In this document: positions 9,406-18,009 of the stretch, piece by piece
How positions within the stretch are numbered: position 1 is the stretch's first letter
Layout: each line of letters starts with the position of its first letter
Assembly: GCA_020725265.1 (NCBI GenBank)
Contig: DYFK01000020.1
Coordinates: 1-61,029, forward strand
From: Hydrogenophilus sp.
GTDB lineage: Bacteria > Pseudomonadota > Gammaproteobacteria > Burkholderiales > Thiobacillaceae
Direction: 5' to 3'
DNA: 61,029 nt
Notes under the pieces: generated by a model
Seen by the model: the letters and a program-made list of their open reading frames with translations, nothing else
The model's database searches: none
What the model was told of the DNA's origin: nothing
Position numbers and translations under genes: made by a program

Positions 9406-11034
9406 TCAGCGCTTGCGGCGGCTCACCCAGCCCATCGCGGCCAGGAAGGCGGCGATCAGACCAAGCAGACCCAGCGGCGACAGCACCGGCACCGGGATCG
9501 CCGGCACGGCGTCGGGCGCGAAGTTGGCGGTCACCGAGACGTCGGCATTGCTGACGTTGACCACGCAGGTCAGGTCGGTACCCGTGCAGGCGCCGGACCA
9601 GCCGGTGAACACGTTGGTGCCACTGGTCACAGCGGTCAGGGTGACGCTGCCGCCACTGGCCACCAGCATGCTGTCGCTGGAACAGCCTTCGGCGCAGGAG
9701 ATGCCGACCGGCGAGCTGATCACGCTACCGACGCCAGCGCCGCCCTTGTTCAGGGTCAGCGTGTAGCTGGCGGCCGGATCGAACAGGGTGGTCTGGAACA
9801 ACGGACCGAGGAACGGCGAGACGCTGTCGGCGGCGATGTGATAGTTGCCGTTGTTCAGGTTGTTGTTCGGCGCGATCACGCTGGCCGTAGGCGGAACCGT
9901 ATAGGTGATCTGGAAGCTGCCGGTCGCGCCGTCGGCCAGCGCGCCGATGTCGCAGGACACGGTGCCGGCGTTACCAACACCCGGATCGGTACAGGTCAGC
10001 CCCGGCGCGTTCAGCGACACGAAGGTGGCATTCAGCGGCGTCGGGCTGGTGTTGTCCATCGGATTGACGGCGTTGACCACCACGCCGGTCGCTGGCACGC
10101 CACTGTTGTTGGCGTAGGTGTAGGTGTAGGTCACCTGGTCACCCTGCATCGCGGTGGTCGGGCCGCTGACGGTGACGTGCAGGCTGGCGAACAGGGAACC
10201 GATGCCGTCGACATACACGTGGCCGTAATGGCCCGACGCGCCTTGCGCGCAACCGGCGGCAATGATTTCCAGGCGGACCTGGTCACCCACGTCGAGCAGA
10301 CCAGCACCCGGCGCGATGTCGAAAGCCTGCCAGTCGGTGTATTGCGTGGAGCCGACGGTGTACCAGGGCACACCAGGCTGGTTGGCGAAATTGAAGGTAT
10401 AGAACAGCTTGGTGCCCTTGGTGATGTTGGTCACCTCGACGTAGAAATAGGGCTGTTGATGGTTGGGATGGCTCGGATTCACCAGGACCGGCGCGATGGC
10501 GAAACGGATGTGCACATTGCCGTCGCTCGCGTCGATATCCCCCGCGGTCATCGTGGCCGTCTGGTCGATGCCGCTCGTCCGATAGCTTCCACCCGTCTGA
10601 TTCACCAATGCGGCGTTATTCCCCCACTTCGGGTAGGCCAAAGCGTTTCCCGTGCCGGCATCGGTACCCACGCCAACGACGATGGTATTGTTGCCGTTGG
10701 CCGCTCCCGTCGTGGTCGTGAGATTGAGATGAGACTTGTCGGTCGGCGGGAAGGTGCTGATGCCACCGTTGGTATTCGAGTAATACGAGACGTTCCAGTC
10801 CGTGAAATCCCCGGTCTCGAAACCCCCGTTGGAGTACCCGGCCTGCGCGACCGGGGCGGCCAGCGTGGCGGCGGCCAGCACGGCGGCCAGCACCCCCTTG
10901 AACAGGGACTGACGTTGGCTGGCGGCGGTTTTCACCCCTTCCAGGCGACGATGCATCCATCCCGACAACCCGCCTTCACCTGGCGAGGCCGCTTGCTGTC
11001 GCGCGGGGGCGACCAACCAACTGAACCTGGACAT
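9406..11034 (-). CDS. Secreted protein with IPTL-CTERM-like sorting tail
   Basis: The protein has 542 residues. The start at 11034 has a good AGGAAAGGG ribosome site. A long signal peptide ends at about VAQA (residue 65), and the mature protein opens with GYSNGGFETGDFTDWNV, a carbohydrate-binding-like or jelly-roll opening seen in surface proteins. A DUF11/CARDB-like beta-sandwich (about 285-390, HVTVSGPTTAMQGDQVTYTYTYAN) follows. Then comes a divergent InlB-type repeat (about 425-505) with GWSGACTGTDLTC. The tail VPVLSPLGLLGLIAAF plus RRKR resembles IPTL-CTERM sorting signals: a Pro-containing motif, a membrane helix and an Arg cluster. The adhesion or surface role is inferred. It has its own terminator. 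Confidence 0.75.
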   Translation of the reverse strand: MSRFSWLVAPARQQAASPGEGGLSGWMHRRLEGVKTAASQRQSLFKGVLAAVLAAATLAAPVAQAGYSNGGFETGDFTDWNVSYYSNTNGGISTFPPTDKSHLNLTTTTGAANGNNTIVVGVGTDAGTGNALAYPKWGNNAALVNQTGGSYRTSGIDQTATMTAGDIDASDGNVHIRFAIAPVLVNPSHPNHQQPYFYVEVTNITKGTKLFYTFNFANQPGVPWYTVGSTQYTDWQAFDIAPGAGLLDVGDQVRLEIIAAGCAQGASGHYGHVYVDGIGSLFASLHVTVSGPTTAMQGDQVTYTYTYANNSGVPATGVVVNAVNPMDNTSPTPLNATFVSLNAPGLTCTDPGVGNAGTVSCDIGALADGATGSFQITYTVPPTASVIAPNNNLNNGNYHIAADSVSPFLGPLFQTTLFDPAASYTLTLNKGGAGVGSVISSPVGISCAEGCSSDSMLVASGGSVTLTAVTSGTNVFTGWSGACTGTDLTCVVNVSNADVSVTANFAPDAVPAIPVPVLSPLGLLGLIAAFLAAMGWVSRRKR

Positions 11035-11160
11035 CTGTTATTCCCTTTCCTGTCTACGAACGCTGAACGGTTTTCCTAGCTGTCAAAACGGTCGAAAACC
11101 TGGATTGACTGGCGGCTGAATATAACGGCAGTCGACTGGAACAAATAGGCCTGAGGACGG

Positions 11161-11195
11161 CCTTGCAAGGTTTCGCAAGGCTTCGCAAGATTCAG
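11161..11195. repeat. Short tandem 10-bp repeat upstream of the secreted-protein gene
   Basis: Three near-identical units of about 10 bp (TTGCAAGGTT, TCGCAAGGCT, TCGCAAGATT) lie back to back in the gap 11035-11267. One helical turn per unit suggests a possible protein-binding array, but nothing else supports this. The rest of the gap holds no gene that I can see. Confidence 0.45.
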
Positions 11196-11267
11196 AGCGG
11201 ATAGAGAGGGAAACCACTCCAATCCCTCAAGGGAAGTTCCTGACATGAAGCCCAGTGCCGCGTGAAC

Positions 11268-12092
11268 TCAGGAGTCGGCCCGTGTCGGGGCCAGAGAATG
11301 CTTGATCAGCGCGGCGATTTCCTCGACCGAGCGATGGGTCGAGTCGACCACCGGGATGCCTTCGGCGCGCATCAGGGCTTCGGCCTGGCGCAGTTCGTCA
11401 CGACAGGTTTCCAGCGCGGCATAGGGACTGTTGCGGCGCCGCTCCGCGCGAATCTGGGCGAGCCGCTCCGGCGCCAGCGTGAGGCCGCGCAGTTTGGCCC
11501 GGTGCGGCTCCAACGATTTCGGCAGGCCGGCCTGTTCGAAATTTTCCGGCGTGAGCGGGTAGTTGGCGACGCACAGGCCATATTGCATGGCCATGTACAA
11601 CGAAGTCGGCGTCTTGCCGCTGCGCGAGACACCGACCAGGATGACATCGGCGCGGTCATATTTCTCCAGGCCAAGGCCGTCGTCCGCGGCGAGCGCGAAA
11701 TTGACCGCGTCGATGCGCGACCGGTAGGAATTGGGATCGGCCATGCCGTGGAAGCGGCCACGCAGCGGTTCCGGCGGATAGCCGATCTCACCGACCATCA
11801 TGCCCAGGAAATGGCCGTAGATGTCCATCACCAGAGCGCCGCAGGCATCCAGCGCGGCGCGCGCGCCGGGGTCCGTCAGGGTCGAGAACACGAATGGTCG
11901 CAAGCTCGATTGCCGCCAGGCTTCGCGCACTTGCTGCGCTGCAAAATTCGCTTTTTCCAGCGTATCGACAAAGGGTAGACTGACGCTCGCGAACGCTTCG
12001 TCGGGGAATTGCGAGAGCAGGCTCTTGCCAATGATCTCGGCGGTGATGCCGGTGTGATCGGAGATGAAGAAGACCGAACGCGCGGGGGTCAT
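11268..12092 (-). CDS. ppsR: PEP synthase regulatory protein (bifunctional kinase/pyrophosphorylase)
   Basis: The protein has 274 residues, the usual size of the DUF299/PSRP family. These proteins inactivate PEP synthase by ADP-dependent phosphorylation and reactivate it by Pi-dependent dephosphorylation. Diagnostic segments are [13 protein letters not shown] at the N-terminus, the P-loop-like [15 protein letters not shown] (about residues 153-167) and [11 protein letters not shown]. The gene is divergent from ppsA with about 45 bp between the starts. That arrangement identifies it as the PEP-synthase type rather than the pyruvate-phosphate-dikinase type. Confidence 0.95.
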   Translation of the reverse strand: MTPARSVFFISDHTGITAEIIGKSLLSQFPDEAFASVSLPFVDTLEKANFAAQQVREAWRQSSLRPFVFSTLTDPGARAALDACGALVMDIYGHFLGMMVGEIGYPPEPLRGRFHGMADPNSYRSRIDAVNFALAADDGLGLEKYDRADVILVGVSRSGKTPTSLYMAMQYGLCVANYPLTPENFEQAGLPKSLEPHRAKLRGLTLAPERLAQIRAERRRNSPYAALETCRDELRQAEALMRAEGIPVVDSTHRSVEEIAALIKHSLAPTRADS

Positions 12093-12136
12093 TGGGGGAA
12101 GGAAGCGGCGCTTCGGTCAATTTTTCGAGGATGGAA

Positions 12137-14506
12137 ATGGACTATATCGCGCGCTTTGAAACGCTGTCCATGCACGACGTGGACAAGGTCGGGGGCAAGA
12201 ACGCATCCCTCGGCGAGATGATTCACAACCTGACCGACAAGGGCGTCCGCGTCCCCGGCGGCTTCGCCACCACGGCCGATGCGTTCCGCGAATTTTTGTC
12301 CGCCAACGGACTTGCGGATCGGATTGCCGATCGACTCACCCACCTGAATATCGAGGATACCCAGGCCCTGGCCGAGGCCGGCCGGGAAATCCGGGGCTGG
12401 ATGATGGCGGCGCCGCTACCGGCCGGCCTGGAAGCCGGCATCCGCCACAATCACCGTCTGATGTGCGCGGAAGCCGGCGAGGATCTGCAATTCGCGGTGC
12501 GCTCCTCGGCCACCGCCGAGGATCTGCCGGATGCTTCCTTCGCCGGTCAGCAGGAAACCTTCCTCAACATCCAGGGCGCCGACAATCTGATCGACGCGGT
12601 CAAGCGCTGCTTCGCCTCGCTGTACAACGACCGGGCGATCGCCTACCGCGTGCACAATCATTTCGAGCACGCCGTGGTCGCGCTGTCGGCCGGTATCCAG
12701 CGCATGGTCCGCTCGGATCTGGGCGTGGCCGGCGTCATGTTCACCATCGACACCGAATCCGGCTTTCCCGACGTGGTCTTCATCAACGCCGCCTACGGCC
12801 TCGGCGAGACCGTGGTGCAGGGCGCGGTCAATCCTGACGAGTACTACGTGCACAAACCCATGCTGCGCGCCGGCCGGCGCGCGGTGGCGCGCAAGAAGCT
12901 GGGCGACAAGGCGATTCGCATGGTGTTCGCCGGCGAATCGGTGGCGGAACGTTCGACCCGGGTCGAGGATGTCCCCACCAGCCTGCGCCACCGCTTCGCG
13001 CTTGATGACGAGGAACTCCTGGAGCTGGCCCGCTACGCGCTGATCATCGAGGAACACTATGGCCGGCCGATGGACATCGAATGGGGCCGCGACGGCATCG
13101 ACGGCAAGCTGTACATCCTGCAAGCCCGCCCGGAAACCGTGAAATCGCGCGCCGGCAACGTGCAGACTCGCTTCAAGCTGCTGGAAAAGGGCCCGGTGGT
13201 CGCCCATGGCCGCGCCATCGGCAGCAAGATCGGCCAGGGGCCGGCCCGGGTCATCACCTCGATCGATCAGATGCACCATGTTCAACCCGGTGACGTGCTG
13301 ATCGCCGACATGACCGACCCGGACTGGGAGCCGGTGATGAAGCGGGCCTCCGCCATCGTCACCAACCGCGGCGGTCGCACCTGCCACGCCGCCATCATCG
13401 CCCGGGAAATGGGCGTGCCGGCCGTGGTCGGCACGGGCAACGCCACGGCCACGGTGAAGGATGGCCAGAACGTCACGGTTTCCTGCGCCGAGGGCGAGGA
13501 CGGCTACGTCTATGACGGCCTGCTCAGGTTCGAGAAGAACGAGCTGGTCATCCGGACCATGCCGGAAATTCCGGTCAAGGTCATGATGAACGTGGGCAAC
13601 CCGGAACAGGCCTTCCACTTCGCCACGCTGCCAAACGAGGGCGTCGGCCTGGCGCGCCTGGAATTCATCATCAACAACGCCATCGGCATCCACCCGAATG
13701 CCGCGCTGGAATACCGCAAGATGCCTGAGGACGTGAAGACCGCCATCGACGCGCGCATCCACGGCTACGGCGACGCGGTCAATTTCTACGTGGAAAAGCT
13801 GGCCGAGGGCGTAGCCACCATCGCCGCCGCGTTCTGGCCCAAGCGCGTGATCGTGCGCATGTCGGACTTCAAGTCGAACGAGTACGCCAATCTGATCGGC
13901 GGCCCCCAGTACGAGCCGCATGAGGAAAACCCGATGCTCGGGTTCCGCGGTGCCGGCCGCTACGCCAGCCCGATGTTCCGGCGCGCCTTCCAGCTCGAAT
14001 GCCGGGCGATCAGCCGGGTGCGCGACGACATGGGTCTGACCAATGTCGAGATCATGCTGCCGTTTGTGCGCACGCTGACCGATGCCGACGCCGCCCTGGC
14101 GGTACTGGCGGACAACGGCCTGAAGCGCGGCGTGAACGACCTCAGGATCGTGATGATGTGCGAGATTCCCGCCAACGTGCTGCTGGCCGACGAGTTCCTG
14201 CAACGCTTCGACGGCTTTTCCATCGGCTCCAACGACCTCACCCAGCTCACCCTGGGCGTCGACCGCGATTCCAGTCTGGTGGCGGCGGCGTTCGACGAGC
14301 GCAACCCGGCGGTCAAGAAGCTGCTGGCCGAGGCCATCGCCGCCTGCAAGCGCAACGGCAAGTATGTCGGCATCTGCGGCCAGGGGCCGTCCGACCATCC
14401 CGATCTGGCCGACTGGCTGATGGAACAGGGCATCGACTCGATGTCGCTGAATCCGGACACCGTGGTCACCACCTGGACGCGGCTGGCGGCACGCCGGGTT
14501 CAGTAG
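12137..14506 (+). CDS. ppsA: Phosphoenolpyruvate synthase
   Basis: The enzyme makes PEP, AMP and Pi from pyruvate, ATP and water for gluconeogenesis. I chose ATG 12137 because GAGG lies 6 nt upstream and it gives 789 residues, as usual; ATG 12131 is possible. The N-terminal ATP-grasp part is clear ([37 protein letters not shown]). The phosphohistidine domain has [19 protein letters not shown], with the swivelling His at about residue 417. The C-terminal PEP-binding barrel has MLPFVRT and [12 protein letters not shown], with the catalytic Cys at about 747. All active-site motifs are intact. It converges with the methyltransferase gene, the stops overlapping by 7 nt. Confidence 0.97.
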   Translation: MDYIARFETLSMHDVDKVGGKNASLGEMIHNLTDKGVRVPGGFATTADAFREFLSANGLADRIADRLTHLNIEDTQALAEAGREIRGWMMAAPLPAGLEAGIRHNHRLMCAEAGEDLQFAVRSSATAEDLPDASFAGQQETFLNIQGADNLIDAVKRCFASLYNDRAIAYRVHNHFEHAVVALSAGIQRMVRSDLGVAGVMFTIDTESGFPDVVFINAAYGLGETVVQGAVNPDEYYVHKPMLRAGRRAVARKKLGDKAIRMVFAGESVAERSTRVEDVPTSLRHRFALDDEELLELARYALIIEEHYGRPMDIEWGRDGIDGKLYILQARPETVKSRAGNVQTRFKLLEKGPVVAHGRAIGSKIGQGPARVITSIDQMHHVQPGDVLIADMTDPDWEPVMKRASAIVTNRGGRTCHAAIIAREMGVPAVVGTGNATATVKDGQNVTVSCAEGEDGYVYDGLLRFEKNELVIRTMPEIPVKVMMNVGNPEQAFHFATLPNEGVGLARLEFIINNAIGIHPNAALEYRKMPEDVKTAIDARIHGYGDAVNFYVEKLAEGVATIAAAFWPKRVIVRMSDFKSNEYANLIGGPQYEPHEENPMLGFRGAGRYASPMFRRAFQLECRAISRVRDDMGLTNVEIMLPFVRTLTDADAALAVLADNGLKRGVNDLRIVMMCEIPANVLLADEFLQRFDGFSIGSNDLTQLTLGVDRDSSLVAAAFDERNPAVKKLLAEAIAACKRNGKYVGICGQGPSDHPDLADWLMEQGIDSMSLNPDTVVTTWTRLAARRVQ

Positions 14507-15372
14507 ACGAAGCGGGCGCGCAGGTCTTCCAGACCGAGCGCGCCCAGGATTTCCTCCTGGCGCGCGCGCGCGTTGCCGCGCGGCGGGCCGCGCCGGCTGG
14601 CGATGATCAGCTCGTTTTTCATGGAGTGCTCCCAACCGATCAGCTCGGTCACGTTGACTTGATAGCCGTGCGACTCCAGCAACAGGCAGCGCAGGACATT
14701 GGTGACCAAACTGCCGAACTCGCGGGTGTGGATGGGATGGCGCCAGAGCTCGGCGAGCGCGCCTCGCGCCAGCGCCGTCTGCTTGTGCTGGCGCAACGTC
14801 GCGGCCACTTCCGCCTGACAGCAGGGCACCAGCACGATGTGCCGGGCGTCGCGGGCCAGCGCGAAGCGGATGGCATCATCGGTGGCGGTATCGCAGGCAT
14901 GCAGCGCGGTGACGATGTCGACCGGGTCCGGCAGCTCGCGGGAAGCGATCGATTCGAGCACCGGCAGGTTGAGGAAGCGCATGCGTCCGAAGCCAAGCCG
15001 TTCCGCCAAGGCCTGTGACCGGGCGACCAGTTCCGCGCGCGTTTCGATGCCATGGACATGGCCGACCGCGCGCTCCTTGAGAAACAGGTCATACAGGATG
15101 AAGCCGAGATATGACTTGCCGGCGCCATGATCGACCAGGGTCAGATCACCCCGGGCGGCCAGCGTCTCGTCAAGCAGCGGTTCGATGAACCCATACAGAT
15201 GGTAGACCTGCTTGAGCTTGCGCCGGCTGTCCTGGTTGAGCTTGCCATCCCGGGTCAGGATGTGCAGTTCCTTGAGCAGCTCGATCGACTGGCCGGGGCG
15301 GATTTCCGCCGGTGGCGCCGGTGCCTGCCCGGCCACCGCCACCGGCACCCGCTTGCCGCGAACACGGCTCAC
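14500..15372 (-). CDS. Class I SAM-dependent methyltransferase
   Basis: The protein has 290 residues from GTG 15372, which overlaps the stop of the DUF1415 gene (GTGA). A helical N-terminal part ([31 protein letters not shown]) precedes a Rossmann methyltransferase fold. The fold has the SAM loop [17 protein letters not shown], the acidic end HGIETR, and [20 protein letters not shown] with a later [10 protein letters not shown] segment. This matches the Methyltransf_32-type group. The [10 protein letters not shown] and PCCQ motifs occur in putative RNA methyltransferases, so a nucleic-acid substrate is possible but unproven. Confidence 0.85.
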   Translation of the reverse strand: MSRVRGKRVPVAVAGQAPAPPAEIRPGQSIELLKELHILTRDGKLNQDSRRKLKQVYHLYGFIEPLLDETLAARGDLTLVDHGAGKSYLGFILYDLFLKERAVGHVHGIETRAELVARSQALAERLGFGRMRFLNLPVLESIASRELPDPVDIVTALHACDTATDDAIRFALARDARHIVLVPCCQAEVAATLRQHKQTALARGALAELWRHPIHTREFGSLVTNVLRCLLLESHGYQVNVTELIGWEHSMKNELIIASRRGPPRGNARARQEEILGALGLEDLRARFVY

Positions 15373-15923
15373 TCGCCGCGCCCCGCCTTCATGCCGAGCG
15401 CCAGCCAGCCGGCCAGGCCCAGCTTTTTCAAGGTCTCGATATTGCGCTGATAGATCGAATCCGGATCGGGGAAGCCGGCCAGCGCCCGGCTGAGACTTTC
15501 CTCGCGGATCAGGTGGATGGTCGGATACGGCGCCCGGTTGGTGTAGTTGCCGATGTCGTCGGCTTCGGTATCGGCGAACTGGAAGCGCGGATGAAAGCTG
15601 GCGACCTGCAACACGCCTTCCAGGTCGTGCTCCACCACCGCCGCCTCGGCGATGACCATGAAATCGTTGAAATCCTCGAAATCCGGCAACAAGGCCGGAT
15701 GAATCAGCAAAGTGGTGTCGATCTCGTCCGGATCGGCCGCCGCGAGCAGGTCCAGCTCCCGGTCCAGATCCTCCAGCAGGCCGTCCAGATGTGGCGCCTC
15801 GCTGACCACGATGCGAACCTGATTCCTGACGTAGACCGCCTTGGCGAACGGGCACAGATTCAGACCGATGACCGCTTTTTCCAGCCACTCGCGGGTGGCG
15901 GAGATGACTTCCTGTTCGTTCAT
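15369..15923 (-). CDS. DUF1415 family protein
   Basis: The protein has 184 residues. It matches the DUF1415 family over its whole length: WLEKAVIGLNLCPFAKAV near the N-terminus, TTLLIHP, DFNDFMVIAE, VASFHPRFQFADTEADDIGNYTNRAPYPTIHLIREESL and the C-terminal DPDSIYQRNIETL. It is a soluble cytoplasmic protein of unknown function. It is translationally coupled to the downstream methyltransferase gene, which hints at a shared process. Confidence 0.9.
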   Translation of the reverse strand: MNEQEVISATREWLEKAVIGLNLCPFAKAVYVRNQVRIVVSEAPHLDGLLEDLDRELDLLAAADPDEIDTTLLIHPALLPDFEDFNDFMVIAEAAVVEHDLEGVLQVASFHPRFQFADTEADDIGNYTNRAPYPTIHLIREESLSRALAGFPDPDSIYQRNIETLKKLGLAGWLALGMKAGRGE

Positions 15924-15954
15924 GGATTCCTTCGCGGCCGGCTGTCGCGGCCAG

Positions 15955-17193
15955 TCATTGCAACCGGTAGCCGGACGGCGCCCGCAACGGTTTGGCCTCG
16001 GATGGATATTTCTCGCGGAAAGCCGCGTGCAGCCCGGTGAACTGGCTTTGCGTGAAGCCGGCGGCGCGCGACGAGAAATACTCGGACTCCGGGGTGTGGA
16101 TCAGAAAGGCCTGCATCTCGTTGACCAGCAGATCGGGCGCGTTGAGATCGTAGCCGAGCACTTGCAGGTACTTGCTGACACTGCTCCGCTGCGACGCGGT
16201 CATGACGTTGTGCCAGAACCACCACACGTAATTCCGGTAGACCTGATCGGTCACGAAACGGGCGTGGGCCAGTTCGTGGCGCAGGATCAGTTCGCGCCGG
16301 CTTTGCGTGATCACGCAGGCCGGGCAGCCATCCACGGTCGAAACCTGCGGCGCCGAAATCACGATCTGTTCAGGTTCGACGCTCACAAGACCACTGGCCA
16401 CCTCGCGCAGCACACCGAATTCGAACAGGCGATCGAGCAGCCATTTCTCATCCTCGGTGATCGGTTCGTTCTGGAAGCGCGCGGTATTGAAGAACAACGC
16501 GAAATCGTTGGCGCGGATGTTGTTGCCTATGGTCAGCGTCGCCAGGGTTTCCTTGTTGGCGATCCGCCATTTCTTCACTTCCGGAACGCTCAGGATTCGG
16601 TGACGCGGCGCGCTGGCACGCTCGATGAAAATCACCAGGCGTCCAAACACCCGGGATTGATCCTCGACGTTGGGCATGTCCAGCACCAGCACGCGGGCAT
16701 CGTCGTCCAGGCGATAAAACGCCCGGTCGGCGGCCTTCGCCTGGAACACCTCCTCCCTGGACAATATTCTGGGGGGCGCCGGTTCCGGAACCGGCGCGAC
16801 GCTCACCACGGGCTCCGGCGCCACCTCGGCGGTTTTCGCCGGTTCGGCGCCGTTGGCCGGGCCGGCCTTCGCTTCGGTCTTGATTCCCGCGGCCGTCCTG
16901 GCCTGATCAGGTGGCGATTCAAGAATCGGGCTGGAAACCTCGATCGGCGCCGGCTCCGACTTGACCGCGACCGAACGGGTCTTGAGCACGGGCTGTCGCG
17001 CCTCCTTGCCTGTCCGGTTCACCACCGGCGCGTAACGATCCGGCCGTTCGATCTGGATCGAGGGTGGCGCCTCGCCCTCGCCAGCGGCCAGCGACCCCGC
17101 TCCAGCGATGCCGGAGAGCACGACGAACGAGGCGCCGAGCAGATACCCCGCGTACCGATTCCAGCCGCCTGGCATGTCGACGCCCCGGTTCAT
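15955..17193 (-). CDS. Membrane-anchored or secreted HExxH protein of unknown function
   Basis: From ATG 17193 the protein has 412 residues, with a signal or anchor helix (YAGYLLGASFVVLSGIAGAG). A Pro/Ala/Glu-rich, probably disordered segment follows (about 40-145) and then a folded C-terminal half. That half contains LRHELAHARFV, an HExxH zinc-protease-like motif, beside a GCPACVITQSRRE segment and an aromatic YVWWFWHN stretch. Zinc peptidase activity is an inference from this motif alone. It lies 13 bp downstream of the OmpA-domain gene on the same strand, so the two probably form an envelope operon. Confidence 0.65.
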   Translation of the reverse strand: MNRGVDMPGGWNRYAGYLLGASFVVLSGIAGAGSLAAGEGEAPPSIQIERPDRYAPVVNRTGKEARQPVLKTRSVAVKSEPAPIEVSSPILESPPDQARTAAGIKTEAKAGPANGAEPAKTAEVAPEPVVSVAPVPEPAPPRILSREEVFQAKAADRAFYRLDDDARVLVLDMPNVEDQSRVFGRLVIFIERASAPRHRILSVPEVKKWRIANKETLATLTIGNNIRANDFALFFNTARFQNEPITEDEKWLLDRLFEFGVLREVASGLVSVEPEQIVISAPQVSTVDGCPACVITQSRRELILRHELAHARFVTDQVYRNYVWWFWHNVMTASQRSSVSKYLQVLGYDLNAPDLLVNEMQAFLIHTPESEYFSSRAAGFTQSQFTGLHAAFREKYPSEAKPLRAPSGYRLQ

Positions 17194-17206
17194 CCCGCCG
17201 CGCGGG

Positions 17207-17794
17207 TCAGTCTTCAAGAATGATGCGGACCCGGCGATTGATGCCGTCCTCCGGATTGTCCGGGTCGGCGAGTTCGGTGAAGCCCTTGCCAACCGCCTTC
17301 ATCTTGCCGCCGGCGATACGGTGGTTGCTGGCCAGATACTGGCGCACCGATTGCGCCCGACGCAGCGACAGTAGGCGGTTGTAGGAAGCACTGCCCTTGG
17401 CGTCGGTGTGTCCCTCCAGCACGATGCGACGCGCGGAACGCAATTCATCGGACTGCAACGCTTCGCCGAGCAGGTCGAGAACATCCATGCCGTCCTGGGT
17501 CAGTTTGTGCGAGTTGTAATCGAACTGGATTTCCAGGTCGAGCGCGCGGGCGGTGGTCTGCTTCGCGCCAGGCGATGCATCCTGGACGGCGGCGGCGTTG
17601 CCGATCGCCAGTCCTCGGGTACGCACGCGTGGCGATGCCTCGTCGCCGCGGCCGCCGCCGCTCAATGCCTGAATGATCTGCTCCTTGCTGGGTTTTCCGC
17701 GCAGCATGCCGACGTCGTCGGCGATCACCACGCAAGAAAACGCCAGCAGGAAGCCCCCCAAAACGGCTTTCGCCCGGTTGTTCACGATCAGCAT
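17207..17794 (-). CDS. OmpA-C domain periplasmic protein
   Basis: The protein has 195 residues with an N-terminal signal peptide (VLGGFLLAFSCVVIA). A low-complexity spacer precedes an OmpA-type peptidoglycan-binding domain (about 85-193) with LEIQFDYNSHKLTQ, IVLEGHTDAKGSASYNRLLSLRRAQSV and GINRRVRI. The GHTDAKG and N.LS..RA.SV residues contact diaminopimelate in the family. The domain is often found with caspase and DUF4384 proteins in envelope loci. It is divergent from the WD40-caspase gene; the 215-bp gap should hold both promoters. Confidence 0.88.
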   Translation of the reverse strand: MLIVNNRAKAVLGGFLLAFSCVVIADDVGMLRGKPSKEQIIQALSGGGRGDEASPRVRTRGLAIGNAAAVQDASPGAKQTTARALDLEIQFDYNSHKLTQDGMDVLDLLGEALQSDELRSARRIVLEGHTDAKGSASYNRLLSLRRAQSVRQYLASNHRIAGGKMKAVGKGFTELADPDNPEDGINRRVRIILED

Positions 17795-18009
17795 GATCCG
17801 CTCCTGTCCTCGATGGATTCGATTGAAAAAATCACCCTTGCGGTACTACGTTGCCGGTTCTTCCAAGCCGGTTCAAATCAAATTGACCGGAACGGCTTTC
17901 CCATCCCATAACGCTCCGCGCCCGGCGGGCTCGGATATTATCAAGGCAACATGATCCTGGGTCGGTGATTCCCGCGCCTCGACCCGGCACAGCCCGAGGA
18001 ACGACCGTG

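Noticed and set aside
15373-15888. Long upstream extension of the methyltransferase
   Set aside because: It covers the DUF1415 gene in another frame and shows no family similarity; GTG 15372 explains the start.
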